Below, one piece after another: positions 35,301-43,704 of a stretch of 64,000 nt of DNA (its first letter is position 1; each line of letters opens with the position of its first letter). Below the pieces are notes generated by a model that did not search any database, was not told the DNA's origin, and saw only the letters and a program-made list of their open reading frames with translations. This DNA is from an uncultured Mediterraneibacter sp. (GTDB lineage: Bacteria > Bacillota > Clostridia > Lachnospirales > Lachnospiraceae), in contig CALWLJ010000013.1 in assembly GCA_944381495.1 (NCBI GenBank), positions 36,810 to 100,809 on the forward strand, written 5' to 3'. Position numbers and translations under genes: made by a program.

Positions 35301-35921
35301 TATGAAAATAATCTTAGAACTCTTGGTTATGTTGATTTCGATGTGCCGAGCTCCATATCCATTTATCCTGTTGATTTTGAGAGCAAAGAGCATGTGGTTG
35401 AGATACTGGACGATTATAACAGCCGAATGGAGGCGGAAGGAAAAGAGGAGCAGGTGATTACTTATACGGATGTGGTAGGAACATTGATGTCTTCGGTAAC
35501 AGATATCATAGATATCATCAGCTATGTACTGATCGCATTTGTGGCGATTTCTCTGATCGTATCTTCTATTATGATCGGCGTGATCACTTACATCAGCGTA
35601 CTGGAGAGAAAGAAGGAGATTGGTATCCTGCGGGCCATCGGAGCGTCCAAGGGAAATATTTCCCAGGTGTTCAATGCGGAGACGATCATTATCGGTTTGT
35701 GTGCGGGGCTGATCGGTATCGGCCTGTCCCTTCTCCTGTTGATCCCTGGAAATGCACTGATCCATTATCTGGCAGGAACCAATGATGTAAGTGCAGTACT
35801 TCCAGCGGTTCCGGCAGTGATCCTGATCCTGCTCAGCGTGATCCTGACATTGATCGGTGGGATCATTCCGTCCCGGAAGGCGGCCAAGAGCGATCCGGTG
35901 ACAGCACTTAGAACAGAGTAG
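32355..35921 (+). CDS. Large MacB-type ABC exporter (ATPase fused to FtsX permease) with internal repeats
   Basis: Starting at ATG 32355 gives 1188 residues. Residues ~1-230 are the ATPase with GPSGSGKTT, signature MSGGQMQRVAIARAL and Walker B LLADEPTGALD. A first membrane helix (~275-300) is followed by an extracytoplasmic domain of about 770 residues, and the C-terminus holds three FtsX-type helices with IGVITYISVLERKKEIGILR. Within the large domain three tandem units of about 64 residues (about 695-759, 760-823, 824-877) share YAQANG and EYLLEYLKTDEA-like segments. The earlier in-frame start at 32091 crosses the terminator region and is not preferred. MacB-like exporters handle peptides or drugs; the substrate is unknown. 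Confidence 0.9.
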   Translation: MLQIQHIRKEYRTGKLVQKALDDVSLNLRDNEFVAILGPSGSGKTTLLNIIGGLDRYDSGDLIINGISTKQYKDRDWDSYRNHTIGFVFQSYNLIPHQTVLANVELALTISGIGKAERRERAVKALEQVGLGNQLHKKPNQMSGGQMQRVAIARALVNDPDILLADEPTGALDSDTSVQVMDLLKEVAKDRLVVMVTHNPELAEQYATRIVKLRDGKIRADSDPLVIEEGTLEEPKHKNMGKSSMSFLTALSLSFNNLKTKKARTLLTSFAGSIGIIGIALILSLSTGVNAYIKTVEEETLSEYPLQIQSTGFDFSSMLADGSSSAGSEDDGEKGDIHVIEMISGMFSTMDSNDLESLKAYLDSGDSGIEKYTNAIEYSYNVAPQIYREDGDGVRQVNPDTSFDALGLGSSTDSNSLMSSMMSTDVFYEMPEADSLYKSQYDVKAGRWPENYNECVLVLTSGGGMSDFMLYTLGLRDSMELDEMIQQFIDEENVDTPENIGDYSYDDILGITFKLVNSADYYQYDSEYHVWRDKTDDDDYMKNLVRNGEDIKIVGIVQPAEDAKGLLLSSGICYPASLTRHVAEEAENSQIVQDQLADKTVNVFTGEPFGEESSEFDTDSLFSIDAEKLQSAFAFDSDGLTDGLDGAFDLSSLEIGGDSLDLSSMIDLSGIQVQLPEMPALNMSDMMDNITITASSEDIGTMVSGLLEGYRQYAEQHPEADYSNIGSDLLTYLKTDEGKKILTDHIMEILEANGGLTVSEEQIENLFREVLAGYQIYAQANGYTDPDKFDEYLLEYLKTDEAQAILSRWGNEIFEANSDFTVTEDQLLDLASDIAAGYQGYAQANGLPDPYKMGEHFLNYLGTDDAKQKLSAGISSMVDTGSLEQQITGAIQSYVGQMMGSFTGEVAENLQTQVTAAMTQVMSQISTGLQGAMEDAMTRLGHNMEDALSIDPDAFAEAFTMNMDGDDLTELMMSMNSTANATYENNLRTLGYVDFDVPSSISIYPVDFESKEHVVEILDDYNSRMEAEGKEEQVITYTDVVGTLMSSVTDIIDIISYVLIAFVAISLIVSSIMIGVITYISVLERKKEIGILRAIGASKGNISQVFNAETIIIGLCAGLIGIGLSLLLLIPGNALIHYLAGTNDVSAVLPAVPAVILILLSVILTLIGGIIPSRKAAKSDPVTALRTE

Positions 35922-35983
35922 TCGGCGCGCAGGTCTGTGAGGAAAGCGGCCTGCGCTGTTAGTGAAAGAAGGAGGAATGGACT

Positions 35984-36985
35984 ATGTCACAGAAAAATCC
36001 GGTGCCGGGAACCGGCGGAGAAAGGTATATCCCTTATGAGGAACGTACCGGGAAGGAATCTGTTGTTTATTTTACAAGAGATCTTTCGGCAGAGGGACTT
36101 CGCAGGATTTATGAGCGGATCAATGGAAATATGACGGGAAAAGTAGCGATCAAGCTTCATACCGGAGAGCAGCACGGGCCAAATATCATTCCGCGGCCCT
36201 GGGTGGAATCTCTGATCAAAACGGATCTGCCGGAGGCTTCTATCGTGGAGACTAACACTTATTATGAAGGAGACCGCTACACAACGGAGCAGCACAGAGA
36301 GACGCTGAAAGTAAACGGATGGACTTTCTGCCCGGTGGATATCATGGATGAAGAAGGGACGACAGCGCTTCCTGTAAAGGGCGGCAAATGGTTCGATGAG
36401 ATGTATATGGGAAAGAATATCCTGAATTATGATTCCCTCTTCGTTCTGACTCATTTTAAAGGTCATACACAGGGCGGATTCGGCGGATCCAACAAGAATA
36501 TCGGGATCGGATGCGCGGATGGAAGGATCGGAAAAGCCATGATCCACACAACGCCGGGGTCGGACGACATGTGGGATATTGCCGGAGAGGAATTCATGGA
36601 AAGGATGACTGAGTCTGCGAAGGCAGTGGTAGATCATTTCGGAGAACATATCAGTTTTGTCAATGTGCTTCGGAATATGTCTGTGTCCTGCGACTGTGAG
36701 GGAACCGCGGCGGCGCCTGTAGTAACGCCTAATATCGGGATCCTGGCGTCCAGAGATATCCTTGCCATAGATCAGGCGTCCGTGGATCTTGTCTACGCGC
36801 TGAAGGATGAAGATCATAAGGATCTTGTGGAACGTATGGAATCCCGTCACGGCCTCCGTCAGCTTACCTATATGAAGGAACTCCATATGGGAAATGACAG
36901 GTATCATCTGATCGATATTGACAACGGAGACAAGGAGATTACTCTGGAAGAAGCTGTGAAGGATGTAGTACCGTTCGAAGGATAA
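35984..36985 (+). CDS. DUF362 domain protein
   Basis: This 333-residue soluble protein resembles the DUF362 family, with KVAIKLHTGEQHGPNIIPRP, SLFVLTHFKGHTQGGFGG and SNKNIGIGCADGRIGKAMIH. Many relatives carry a ferredoxin tail, but here only CDCEG is seen and no cluster motif. AGGAGG precedes ATG 35984. The function of the family is not known; some members are near redox enzymes. Confidence 0.8.
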   Translation: MSQKNPVPGTGGERYIPYEERTGKESVVYFTRDLSAEGLRRIYERINGNMTGKVAIKLHTGEQHGPNIIPRPWVESLIKTDLPEASIVETNTYYEGDRYTTEQHRETLKVNGWTFCPVDIMDEEGTTALPVKGGKWFDEMYMGKNILNYDSLFVLTHFKGHTQGGFGGSNKNIGIGCADGRIGKAMIHTTPGSDDMWDIAGEEFMERMTESAKAVVDHFGEHISFVNVLRNMSVSCDCEGTAAAPVVTPNIGILASRDILAIDQASVDLVYALKDEDHKDLVERMESRHGLRQLTYMKELHMGNDRYHLIDIDNGDKEITLEEAVKDVVPFEG

Positions 36986-37011
36986 AAGCAAAAATATAGG
37001 AGAAGAGCAGG

Positions 37012-37050
37012 AGGATATCCGTATATGACTATCGGATATCCTTCTTTTTA
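37012..37050 (+). terminator. Terminator after the DUF362 gene
   Basis: AGGATATCCG pairs with CGGATATCCT and is followed by TCTTTTT. Confidence 0.85.
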
Positions 37051-37083
37051 TTACTGCTTTAATAGCATTACTGCTCTGGCAGC

Positions 37084-37112
37084 TTGACGTGACAGTATAT
37101 TAAAGCTACAAT
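37084..37112 (+). promoter_or_regulatory. Promoter of the DUF969-DUF979-pcp operon
   Basis: TTGACG (37084-37089), a 17-base spacer and TACAAT (37107-37112) sit 32 bases before the DUF969 gene. Confidence 0.75.
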
Positions 37113-37143
37113 TTATGAAAATGTAATTTAGGAGGAATGAAAC

Positions 37144-37833
37144 ATGGAGATGACAGAATTGTTGAAACTGTTGGGAATTGTGGTTGTGATTGCCGGATTC
37201 GCGCTGAAGCTTGACTCAATACTGATTGTATTTGCAGCTGCGGTTGTGACAGCAATCGTTGGAGGACTCGGGGTGGACGGTTTCCTGGAACAGCTGGGAA
37301 CGAATTTTACTTCCAACCGGAGTATGGCTATTTTTATCCTGATCCTGCTTGTCACTGGAACACTGGAGAGAAATGGACTACGTGAGGCGGCTGCGGCACT
37401 GATCGGTAAGATCAAGGGAGTTACAAGTGGGAAGCTGATCTGTGTGTATGGCATCATGAGAGCGTTTTTCGGAGCATTCAATGTGAACTTTGGCGGAGTG
37501 GCCGGATTTATCAGACCGGTAGTCCTTCCAATGGCTGAAGGTGCGTTGGAAGCTCAGAAAAAGGAGATCAAGGAAGATTATATGGAAGAGGTAAAGGGAA
37601 TGGCTTCAGCCATGGAAAATGTGGCATGGTTTTTCTTCCAGGTACTGTTTGTAGGAGGAGCAGGCGGTCTGCTCGTACAGTCTACAATGAAGGCCTTGGG
37701 CTATGATGTGGAGCTGATCGATCTTGCGGCGGCGTCTATCCCTATGGCGCTGACTGCGCTTGTCGTGGGATGTGTATATTTCCTGCTGAGGGATAAGAAG
37801 CTGAGAAAGAAATACTATGGAGATGAGAAGTAA
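37144..37833 (+). CDS. DUF969 family membrane protein
   Basis: This 229-residue integral membrane protein has about six helices and a basic end. It is the first gene of a three-gene unit with DUF979 and pyroglutamyl peptidase, an order conserved in many Firmicutes. The two membrane proteins probably form one transporter, perhaps for pyroglutamyl peptides or 5-oxoproline, since the peptidase follows (inference). AGGAGG precedes the ATG. Confidence 0.85.
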   Translation: MEMTELLKLLGIVVVIAGFALKLDSILIVFAAAVVTAIVGGLGVDGFLEQLGTNFTSNRSMAIFILILLVTGTLERNGLREAAAALIGKIKGVTSGKLICVYGIMRAFFGAFNVNFGGVAGFIRPVVLPMAEGALEAQKKEIKEDYMEEVKGMASAMENVAWFFFQVLFVGGAGGLLVQSTMKALGYDVELIDLAAASIPMALTALVVGCVYFLLRDKKLRKKYYGDEK

Positions 37834-37847
37834 GGAGGAGAAAAATC

Positions 37848-38792
37848 ATGGCATTTTTTATGGATCCGGGGGTTACGCTGAGTTCTAAGCTCCTGGAAGT
37901 TGTATATATGCTGATCGGAGCAGTTACTATATATGCAGGGATCAAAAACCTGCTGGATAAGAAGAACCCAAGCAGATACGGAACTGCTGTTTTCTGGTGC
38001 GCGTTCGGTATTGCGTGCGCGTTTGGAAACTGGCTTCCTGCGCAAGTGACAGGTACACTGGTAGTTATTATGATCCTGCCGGCAATATTCAAGAGAGTAA
38101 AGCCGGGATTTTCACTTGCGCCGGCGAAAGAGTACTGTGAAGCTCAGTTTAAGAAGATTGGGATGAAAATATTTATTCCAGCCCTGTCAATGGGAATCAT
38201 GGCACTGATCTTTGCGCTCTTTACGGACATCAGTTCCCTTGTGGGAATCGGAGTGGGAATTATTATATCAATGATCATACTTATGGCATATTCAAAGGAT
38301 AATAAACCGAAAGTATTTCTGGACGACGCAGAACGAGTGCTGTCTATGATGGGACCGCTGTGTCTGCTGCCTCAGCTGCTTGCCTGCCTGGGAGGAATTT
38401 TCACTGCTGCAGGAGTCGGAGATGTGATTTCACAGATTGTTTCTTACTTTGTGCCGGAAGGAAATGTAAATGTCGGAATTATTGTATATGCTCTTGGCAT
38501 GGTGGCCTTCACAGCTATTATGGGAAACGCATATGCGGCAATTACAGTACTGACAGTGGGTATCGGAGCGCCTTTTGTGCTGGCATATGGAGCAGATCCG
38601 GTGGTGATCGGGGCGGTGGCTCTGACTACGGGATTCTGCGGAACGCTTTTGACTCCTATGGCGGCGAACTTCAATATTGTCCCGGTCGCTCTGCTTGATA
38701 TGAAGAAGAAATTCGGTGTAATCCGAAATCAGGCAGTGATTGCAGTGATCATGATCGTGGTACAGATTAGTTATATGATCGTTATGAAATAG
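37848..38792 (+). CDS. DUF979 family membrane protein
   Basis: This 314-residue protein has eight or nine helices and begins 14 bases after the DUF969 gene, with AAGGAGG between. The pairing with DUF969 and Pcp suggests a two-part permease. Notable segments are TAIMGNAYAAITVLTVGIGA and GFCGTLLTPMAANFNIVPVA, which contain small residues and a Pro as in ion-coupled carriers. Confidence 0.85.
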   Translation: MAFFMDPGVTLSSKLLEVVYMLIGAVTIYAGIKNLLDKKNPSRYGTAVFWCAFGIACAFGNWLPAQVTGTLVVIMILPAIFKRVKPGFSLAPAKEYCEAQFKKIGMKIFIPALSMGIMALIFALFTDISSLVGIGVGIIISMIILMAYSKDNKPKVFLDDAERVLSMMGPLCLLPQLLACLGGIFTAAGVGDVISQIVSYFVPEGNVNVGIIVYALGMVAFTAIMGNAYAAITVLTVGIGAPFVLAYGADPVVIGAVALTTGFCGTLLTPMAANFNIVPVALLDMKKKFGVIRNQAVIAVIMIVVQISYMIVMK

Positions 38793-38865
38793 TTGAAACG
38801 ATGCTGTTATGTCTGCCCGGTTCGGGTATCTACAGAAATAAATGATGAAAAGGGAGGAATGAAAT

Positions 38866-39522
38866 ATGAAGATTCTTGTAACTGGATTTGATCCATTTGG
38901 AGGAGAAAAAGTGAATCCCGCTTTTGAGGCGGTTAAAATGCTTCCGGACAAGATCGCAGGCGCGGAGATCATAAAAATGGAGATCCCGACTGTATTTTCT
39001 AAGAGCTGGAGAGCAGTAGAAGACGGAATCCGGAAGTATGATCCGGATGTGGTTGTAAATGTGGGACAGGCCGGAGGAAGAGCCCATGTGACGATTGAGC
39101 AGGTGGGAATTAACCTGGCGGACGCCAGGATACCAGACAATGACGGAGAACAGCCTCTTAACCAGCCTCTTCAGCCAGACGGGGATACGGCATATTTTGC
39201 CACTATACCAGTAAGGGCTATGGTACAGAATGTACGCAGCCACGGGCTGCCCTGCAGCATATCTTATACGGCCGGGACGTATGTCTGCAACTGTGTTATG
39301 TATAATGTACTCTATCTTGCGGCAAAGAAGTATCATGGACTGAAAGCCGGTTTTATCCATGTACCTTATGCCATGGAGCAGCTGATTGGAAAGGATGCTT
39401 CTACTCCGGGAATGTCACTGCGTGATATTGCAGCCAGTCTGGAATATGCGCTGGAAACTATTGCCTCAGGCGGTGAGGAAGCAATGGGGCCGGTTCACGG
39501 TGGACAGGGCACGATCTGCTGA
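38866..39522 (+). CDS. pcp: Pyroglutamyl-peptidase I
   Basis: This 218-residue enzyme removes N-terminal pyroglutamate from peptides in the cytoplasm. The C15 family motifs are ILVTGFDPFGGEKVNPAFEA at the N-terminus, Glu in the GRAHVTIEQVGIN region (~78), catalytic Cys in YTAGTYVCNCVMYN (~144) and His in GFIHVPY (~166). The length is typical. It ends the DUF969/DUF979 operon and lies 73 bases after DUF979. Confidence 0.95.
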   Translation: MKILVTGFDPFGGEKVNPAFEAVKMLPDKIAGAEIIKMEIPTVFSKSWRAVEDGIRKYDPDVVVNVGQAGGRAHVTIEQVGINLADARIPDNDGEQPLNQPLQPDGDTAYFATIPVRAMVQNVRSHGLPCSISYTAGTYVCNCVMYNVLYLAAKKYHGLKAGFIHVPYAMEQLIGKDASTPGMSLRDIAASLEYALETIASGGEEAMGPVHGGQGTIC

Positions 39523-39539
39523 CAGAGGCCGGGCTGCGG

Positions 39540-39568
39540 TTGACAGGAGCGGGATTTTTTATTAAACT
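39540..39568 (+). promoter_or_regulatory. Promoter of the DUF3842 gene
   Basis: TTGACA (39540-39545), a 17-base spacer and TAAACT (39563-39568). Confidence 0.65.
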
Positions 39569-39676
39569 GTTTATCGGATGTTTAACAGAACAGCGCAGAC
39601 GAAACTTTTCGGCGATTCCGTGCCGATATTAATGAATACGGACATATAGATCAACAACAGAAAAGAGGGTGGATGA

Positions 39677-40084
39677 TTGAAAGTTCTTATTATAGACGGC
39701 CAGGGCGGCGGTCTTGGAAGACAGCTGGTCACAGCTGTCAAGGAGGCCCACCCGGATATTGAGGTTCTTGCAGTGGGGACCAACAGCGCGGCTACGAATG
39801 CCATGCTCCGGGCCGGAGCGGACCAGGCAGCTACAGGAGAGAATTCCGTTGCTGTAGCTTCCAGACAGGCGGATGTGATCATGGGACCCATCGGTATTGT
39901 GATCGCAGACTCCATGCTGGGAGAGATCACACCTGCAATGGCAGTGGCTGTCGGTCAGAGTCAGGCAAAGAGGATCCTGATCCCGGTAAACCTCTGTGAT
40001 AATATCGTGGTGGGAGTCGGAGAGACTTCCATGGTTAAAAATGTACAGAATGCAGTGAATGCACTGGAAAAGCTCCTTGGATAA
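39677..40084 (+). CDS. DUF3842 family protein
   Basis: This 135-residue protein starts at TTG 39677 behind GAGGGTGG. It has a nucleotide-binding-like N-terminus VLIIDGQGGGLGRQLV and a long conserved NSAATNAMLRAGADQAATGE segment, typical of DUF3842 proteins from Clostridia. The function is unknown. A terminator follows, separating it from larE. Confidence 0.8.
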   Translation: MKVLIIDGQGGGLGRQLVTAVKEAHPDIEVLAVGTNSAATNAMLRAGADQAATGENSVAVASRQADVIMGPIGIVIADSMLGEITPAMAVAVGQSQAKRILIPVNLCDNIVVGVGETSMVKNVQNAVNALEKLLG

Positions 40085-40182
40085 CAGGAAGATTGCCCGG
40101 CAGGAAGCCGGGGCAGGAGGCAGAAGCCTATGGGAAAGAACATGGAGCGGAGAAATTGTACAGTATTAAAAATGGATACCAG

Positions 40183-40223
40183 GAAGGTATCTGCTCTCAG
40201 AAGAGGGCAGATACCTTCTTTTG
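40183..40223 (+). terminator. Terminator or attenuator before larE
   Basis: GAAGGTATCTGC pairs with GCAGATACCTTC and is followed by TTTTG. It lies about 30 bases before larE, so it may end the DUF3842 transcript or attenuate expression of larE. Confidence 0.8.
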
Positions 40224-40254
40224 TTTGAAAGAAAAGATCATAAGGAGAAAAAAT

Positions 40255-41010
40255 ATGTTGCTGGAAGAGTTTTTTGATACGGTGCCGAAAGCGGCGGTTG
40301 CATTTTCCGGAGGAGTGGATTCGGCTTTCCTGCTCTGGGCTGCGAAAAGGTATGGATGCAGGATCCATGCATATTATGTGAAGACAGCATTTCAGCCGGA
40401 GTTTGAGCTGAAGGATGCGCGCAGGATTACAGATGAGCTTGGTATTCCGATGACAGTGATACAGGTCGATATCCTGTCCGTGCCGGAGGCGGCCGCCAAC
40501 GGTCCACGGCGGTGCTATTATTGTAAGCGTGCTCTTTTTTCCACTTTGTGGGAGAGAGCGCGGAAAGATGGATATGAGATCCTGCTGGACGGGACCAATG
40601 CATCGGATGACGCAGGAGACCGCCCCGGGATGCAGGCCCTGAGTGAGCTGGAAGTGCGGTCCCCCCTCAGAGAATGCGGCATGACAAAGGATGAAGTAAG
40701 ACGCAGGTCAAGGGAAGCAGGACTCTTTACCTGGGACAAGCCGGCCTATGCCTGCCTGGCTACTCGAATCCCGACAGGCACAGAGATAACGGCAGAGGAT
40801 CTGAGACGGACGGAACAGGCGGAGGAGATTCTGGACCGGATAGGATTCCGGGATTTCCGTGTGCGTCTTTTCGGCAGCGGCGCCCGTCTGCAGGTGACAG
40901 AGGAGCAGCTTGCACTGGCGGTAGAGAAAAGGACGGAGATCGTCCAGGAACTGAGCCCCCTCTTCCCGGCCGTATTGCTGGATCTGCAGGCCCGCAGGGC
41001 GTCAGACTGA
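40255..41010 (+). CDS. larE: LarE, sulfur transferase for the nickel pincer cofactor
   Basis: Starting at ATG 40255 gives 251 residues. The N-terminal PP-loop ATPase motif is AFSGGVDSAFLL. LarE adenylates the carboxylate of P2CMN and inserts sulfur. C167 in YACLATRIP corresponds to the sacrificial Cys of Lactobacillus LarE. In addition C87 and C90 form CYYC, so three cysteines are available, as in the cluster-containing LarE type that can turn over repeatedly. AAGGAG lies before the ATG. It is followed by larB and larC. Confidence 0.92.
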   Translation: MLLEEFFDTVPKAAVAFSGGVDSAFLLWAAKRYGCRIHAYYVKTAFQPEFELKDARRITDELGIPMTVIQVDILSVPEAAANGPRRCYYCKRALFSTLWERARKDGYEILLDGTNASDDAGDRPGMQALSELEVRSPLRECGMTKDEVRRRSREAGLFTWDKPAYACLATRIPTGTEITAEDLRRTEQAEEILDRIGFRDFRVRLFGSGARLQVTEEQLALAVEKRTEIVQELSPLFPAVLLDLQARRASD

Positions 41011-41073
41011 CAGTCGGATCTGGAACAGATACAGGGAATTTTATGGAAATACAGAGAAAAGAGGAGACAACAT

Positions 41074-41847
41074 ATGGATCATAAACAGGATATCCTGAAG
41101 CTTCTCCGCAGCGTGGCGGATGGGAAAACAACTCCGGAGGATGCGCTGCTGGAGCTTAAGGAGGAACCCTTTGAGGATCTGGGATATGCCAAGATCGATT
41201 ATCATCGCAGTGTGCGCCAGGGAGCTTCGGAAGTGATCTACGGGGCGGGAAAAACGCCGGAGCAGATCCGGGGGATCGTCACTGCCATGGGAGAGCGGGG
41301 ATGCAGAAATATTCTCGTGACCCGGATCAGCCAGGAAGCGGCAAATATGCTGCAGGAGGCAGTACCCGTGGACTATCACCCCCTTCCCAGGCTGGCGATT
41401 GCTTTTCCGGAGGAGATTGAAAAAAGAGGAAATATTGTAGTGGCTACCGGGGGAACCAGCGATCTGCCTGTAGCCGAAGAGGCGGCACTGACGGCGGAGG
41501 TGCTGGGAAACCGTGTGACCAGACTGTATGATGTGGGAGTGGCAGGACTGCACAGGCTGCTCTCTAATCTGGATGAACTGATGAGCGCCCGTTGTGTGGT
41601 TGCAGTTGCAGGAATGGAAGGAGCCCTTGCCTCTGTGGTAGGCGGTCTGGTGGACTGCCCGGTGGTGGCTGTCCCGACCAGTGTAGGATACGGAGCAAGC
41701 TTTGGCGGTTTGTCGGCACTGCTGTCCATGCTGAACTCCTGTGCGTCAGGATGCAGCGTGGTAAATATTGACAACGGATTTGGCGCAGGCTATCTGGCGA
41801 GCCGGATCAACCAGATGGAAGGAATCAGAGAGGACGAGAAAGTGTGA
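41074..41847 (+). CDS. larB: LarB, nicotinic acid adenine dinucleotide carboxylase/hydrolase
   Basis: This 257-residue protein catalyses the first step of the nickel-pincer cofactor: carboxylation of the pyridinium ring of NaAD and release of AMP. The C-terminal half is PurE-like (ATGGTSDLPVAEEAALTAEV and GMEGALASVVGGLVDCPVVA). Its TGA (41845-41847) is inside repeat copy 2, whose other end is the larC ATG, so the repeat makes up the whole larB-larC junction. Confidence 0.93.
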   Translation: MDHKQDILKLLRSVADGKTTPEDALLELKEEPFEDLGYAKIDYHRSVRQGASEVIYGAGKTPEQIRGIVTAMGERGCRNILVTRISQEAANMLQEAVPVDYHPLPRLAIAFPEEIEKRGNIVVATGGTSDLPVAEEAALTAEVLGNRVTRLYDVGVAGLHRLLSNLDELMSARCVVAVAGMEGALASVVGGLVDCPVVAVPTSVGYGASFGGLSALLSMLNSCASGCSVVNIDNGFGAGYLASRINQMEGIREDEKV

Positions 41848-41908
41848 AAGTAAACTTTCACATCTACTATTATTGACGCAGCAAGTGCGTCGGAAAGAGG
41901 AAATCATG
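41842..41908 (+). repeat. Gene-junction repeat, copy 2 (67 bases)
   Basis: Same length and layout as copy 1: GTGTGA carries the larB stop, stem GTGAAAG/CTTTCAC, perfect stem GACGCA/TGCGTC with GCAAG loop, ribosome site GAAAGAGG, and the ATG of larC as the last three bases. Confidence 0.92.
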
Positions 41909-43189
41909 AGAACACTTTATATCGAATGTAATATGGGAGCGGCGGGGGATATGCTCATGTCCGCTCTGTATGAGCTGTTGGGAGAGAAAGAAAAGGAATC
42001 CTTCCTGGCAGTTATGAACCACAGCGGACTGCCGGGGACAGAGATCCAGGCCTGCCCGGGAAGCACCTGCGGCATTGCAGGAACGCATATGAAAGTGACT
42101 GTCTACGGAGAGGAAGAGAAAGAACCGGCCGGAGAAGATCAGGGACACAGCCATGATCACGAGCACAGTCATGAGCATGGACATAGCCATGATCACGACC
42201 ACGGTCATGAACACGAGCATTCCCACGATCATGTCCACAGTCATCATCATGCCTCTCCCGGCCATATCCGGGATCTGATCCGGGGAATGGACCTGCCGGA
42301 GGAAGTGAAAAAAAGCGGGGAGGCTGTCTATGACGCCATTGCCGCTGCAGAGGCCAAGGCTCACGGATGTCCGGTGGGGGACGTCCATTTTCATGAAGTA
42401 GGGGCACTGGACGCAGTGGCTGACGTGACTGGGGTGTGCTATGCTATATATCTGCTCCATCCGGAGCGGATCATCGTCTCCCCGATCCATGTGGGAAGCG
42501 GTACAGTCCGCTGCGCCCACGGGATCATGCCGGTGCCTGCGCCTGCCACGGCGAATCTGCTGGAAGGAGTGCCCATCTACGGCGGCAGTGTACAGGGAGA
42601 ATTGTGTACGCCAACAGGAGCAGCGCTGCTGAAGCATTTCGCAGATTCCTTTGGTCCCATGCCCATGATGCAGGTGGAAAAGAGCGGCGTTGGGATCGGT
42701 ACAAAGAGCTTTGAGCAGGCCAACTGTGTGCGGGTGTTTCTGGGGGAGACCCGGGATGAGGAGGAGCACCGGATCACAGAGCTGGTGTGCAATATTGATG
42801 ACATGAGTCCGGAGGCGCTGGCCTTCGCATGCAGCCGTCTGCTGGAACTGGGAGCTCTGGACGTGTATACAGTGGCTGGAACTATGAAGAAAGGCCGTTC
42901 CGGCCATGTACTGACCGTGCTGTGCAGACCGGAAGAGGAGGAGCGGATGGCACGCTGTATCCTGGAGCAGACCACGACCAATGGCCTGAGAGCCCGCAGA
43001 TGCGGAAAATATTTCCTTGAGACTGGCTCAGAGCAGGTGCAGACCCGGTGGGGCAATGTGCGGGTGAAGACGGCGGAAGGATACGGAATCCGTCATGTAA
43101 AGCCGGAGTTCGAGGATGTGGCGGATCTGGCACGGGAGAACGGCGTACCTTACAGAGAGGTCTTCGAGGATGCGGTGAAAAAGGCGTAA
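41906..43189 (+). CDS. larC: LarC, nickel-inserting cyclometallase
   Basis: Starting at ATG 41906 gives 427 residues. LarC inserts nickel into the dithio-pyridinium precursor to give the lactate-racemase-type cofactor. The N-terminus MRTLYIECNMGAAGDMLMSA is typical. Residues 81-120 contain 20 histidines, a nickel-holding segment. HEVGALDAVADVTG and CNIDDMSPEALAFA are family segments. Unlike Lactobacillus plantarum, where larC1 and larC2 are joined by ribosomal frameshifting, here one continuous frame covers both parts. No larA was found in the window. Confidence 0.93.
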   Translation: MRTLYIECNMGAAGDMLMSALYELLGEKEKESFLAVMNHSGLPGTEIQACPGSTCGIAGTHMKVTVYGEEEKEPAGEDQGHSHDHEHSHEHGHSHDHDHGHEHEHSHDHVHSHHHASPGHIRDLIRGMDLPEEVKKSGEAVYDAIAAAEAKAHGCPVGDVHFHEVGALDAVADVTGVCYAIYLLHPERIIVSPIHVGSGTVRCAHGIMPVPAPATANLLEGVPIYGGSVQGELCTPTGAALLKHFADSFGPMPMMQVEKSGVGIGTKSFEQANCVRVFLGETRDEEEHRITELVCNIDDMSPEALAFACSRLLELGALDVYTVAGTMKKGRSGHVLTVLCRPEEEERMARCILEQTTTNGLRARRCGKYFLETGSEQVQTRWGNVRVKTAEGYGIRHVKPEFEDVADLARENGVPYREVFEDAVKKA

Positions 43190-43308
43190 AAACAATTGAG
43201 AAATCTAACATGGATTTGACATACTGCTAACAAAGATTCCATATTTTTGTGATACATTACTTCTGTCAGGATTAAAAATTCTGAAAATTTATGATTGAGA
43301 GTGTGATA

Positions 43309-43379
43309 GTGCGAAAGTCAACTTTCACAACTACCATTATTTATTGACGCAGCAAGTGCGTCGGAAAGAGGAAATCATG
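43309..43379 (+). repeat. Gene-junction repeat, copy 3 (71 bases)
   Basis: This copy has a 4-base insertion before TTGACGC and one mismatch in the first stem. The second stem GACGCA/TGCGTC and GAAAGAGGAAATC-ATG are intact. It is not on a stop codon of an intact gene, and the ATG at its end opens a short frame. Confidence 0.9.
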
Positions 43380-43529
43380 AGAAGAGAAAGAAGAAAGATA
43401 AAGCATATTAAAATGGATCTTGCCCGCAGTTATTCCGGTATGGAGTCAAAGGTGGACAACAGAGCAAAGGAAGTATTCATGAGGAAGCCGTACTCTGTTG
43501 TACATACATTTTCTGCAAGACAGGGGTAA
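43377..43529 (+). CDS. Short reading frame after repeat copy 3, probably a gene remnant
   Basis: Fifty residues beginning MRRERRKIKHIKMDLARSY, very basic at the start. I do not recognise it. It uses the ATG and ribosome site supplied by the repeat. It may be the truncated beginning of a lost gene. Confidence 0.35.
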   Translation: MRRERRKIKHIKMDLARSYSGMESKVDNRAKEVFMRKPYSVVHTFSARQG

Positions 43530-43704
43530 GAGGGATTTATCCGGCAGTTGCAGGAAAGACTCCGGAGGCGTTATGGGTCGGACATCTGAGACATGGCTGA
43601 CCCTGGCGGCTCCGGGGTCTTTTTATATCATGAAGTATGTGATCAGATTACGGTTGTACTTTCTACCTCCGAAGGATATAATTGATGTGAGGATCCTGAA
43701 TTGA

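Noticed and set aside
41768-41905. N-terminal extension of LarC upstream of ATG 41906
   Set aside because: It overlaps larB, and the same translated repeat appears before the unrelated HAAS gene, so it is not protein sequence under selection.
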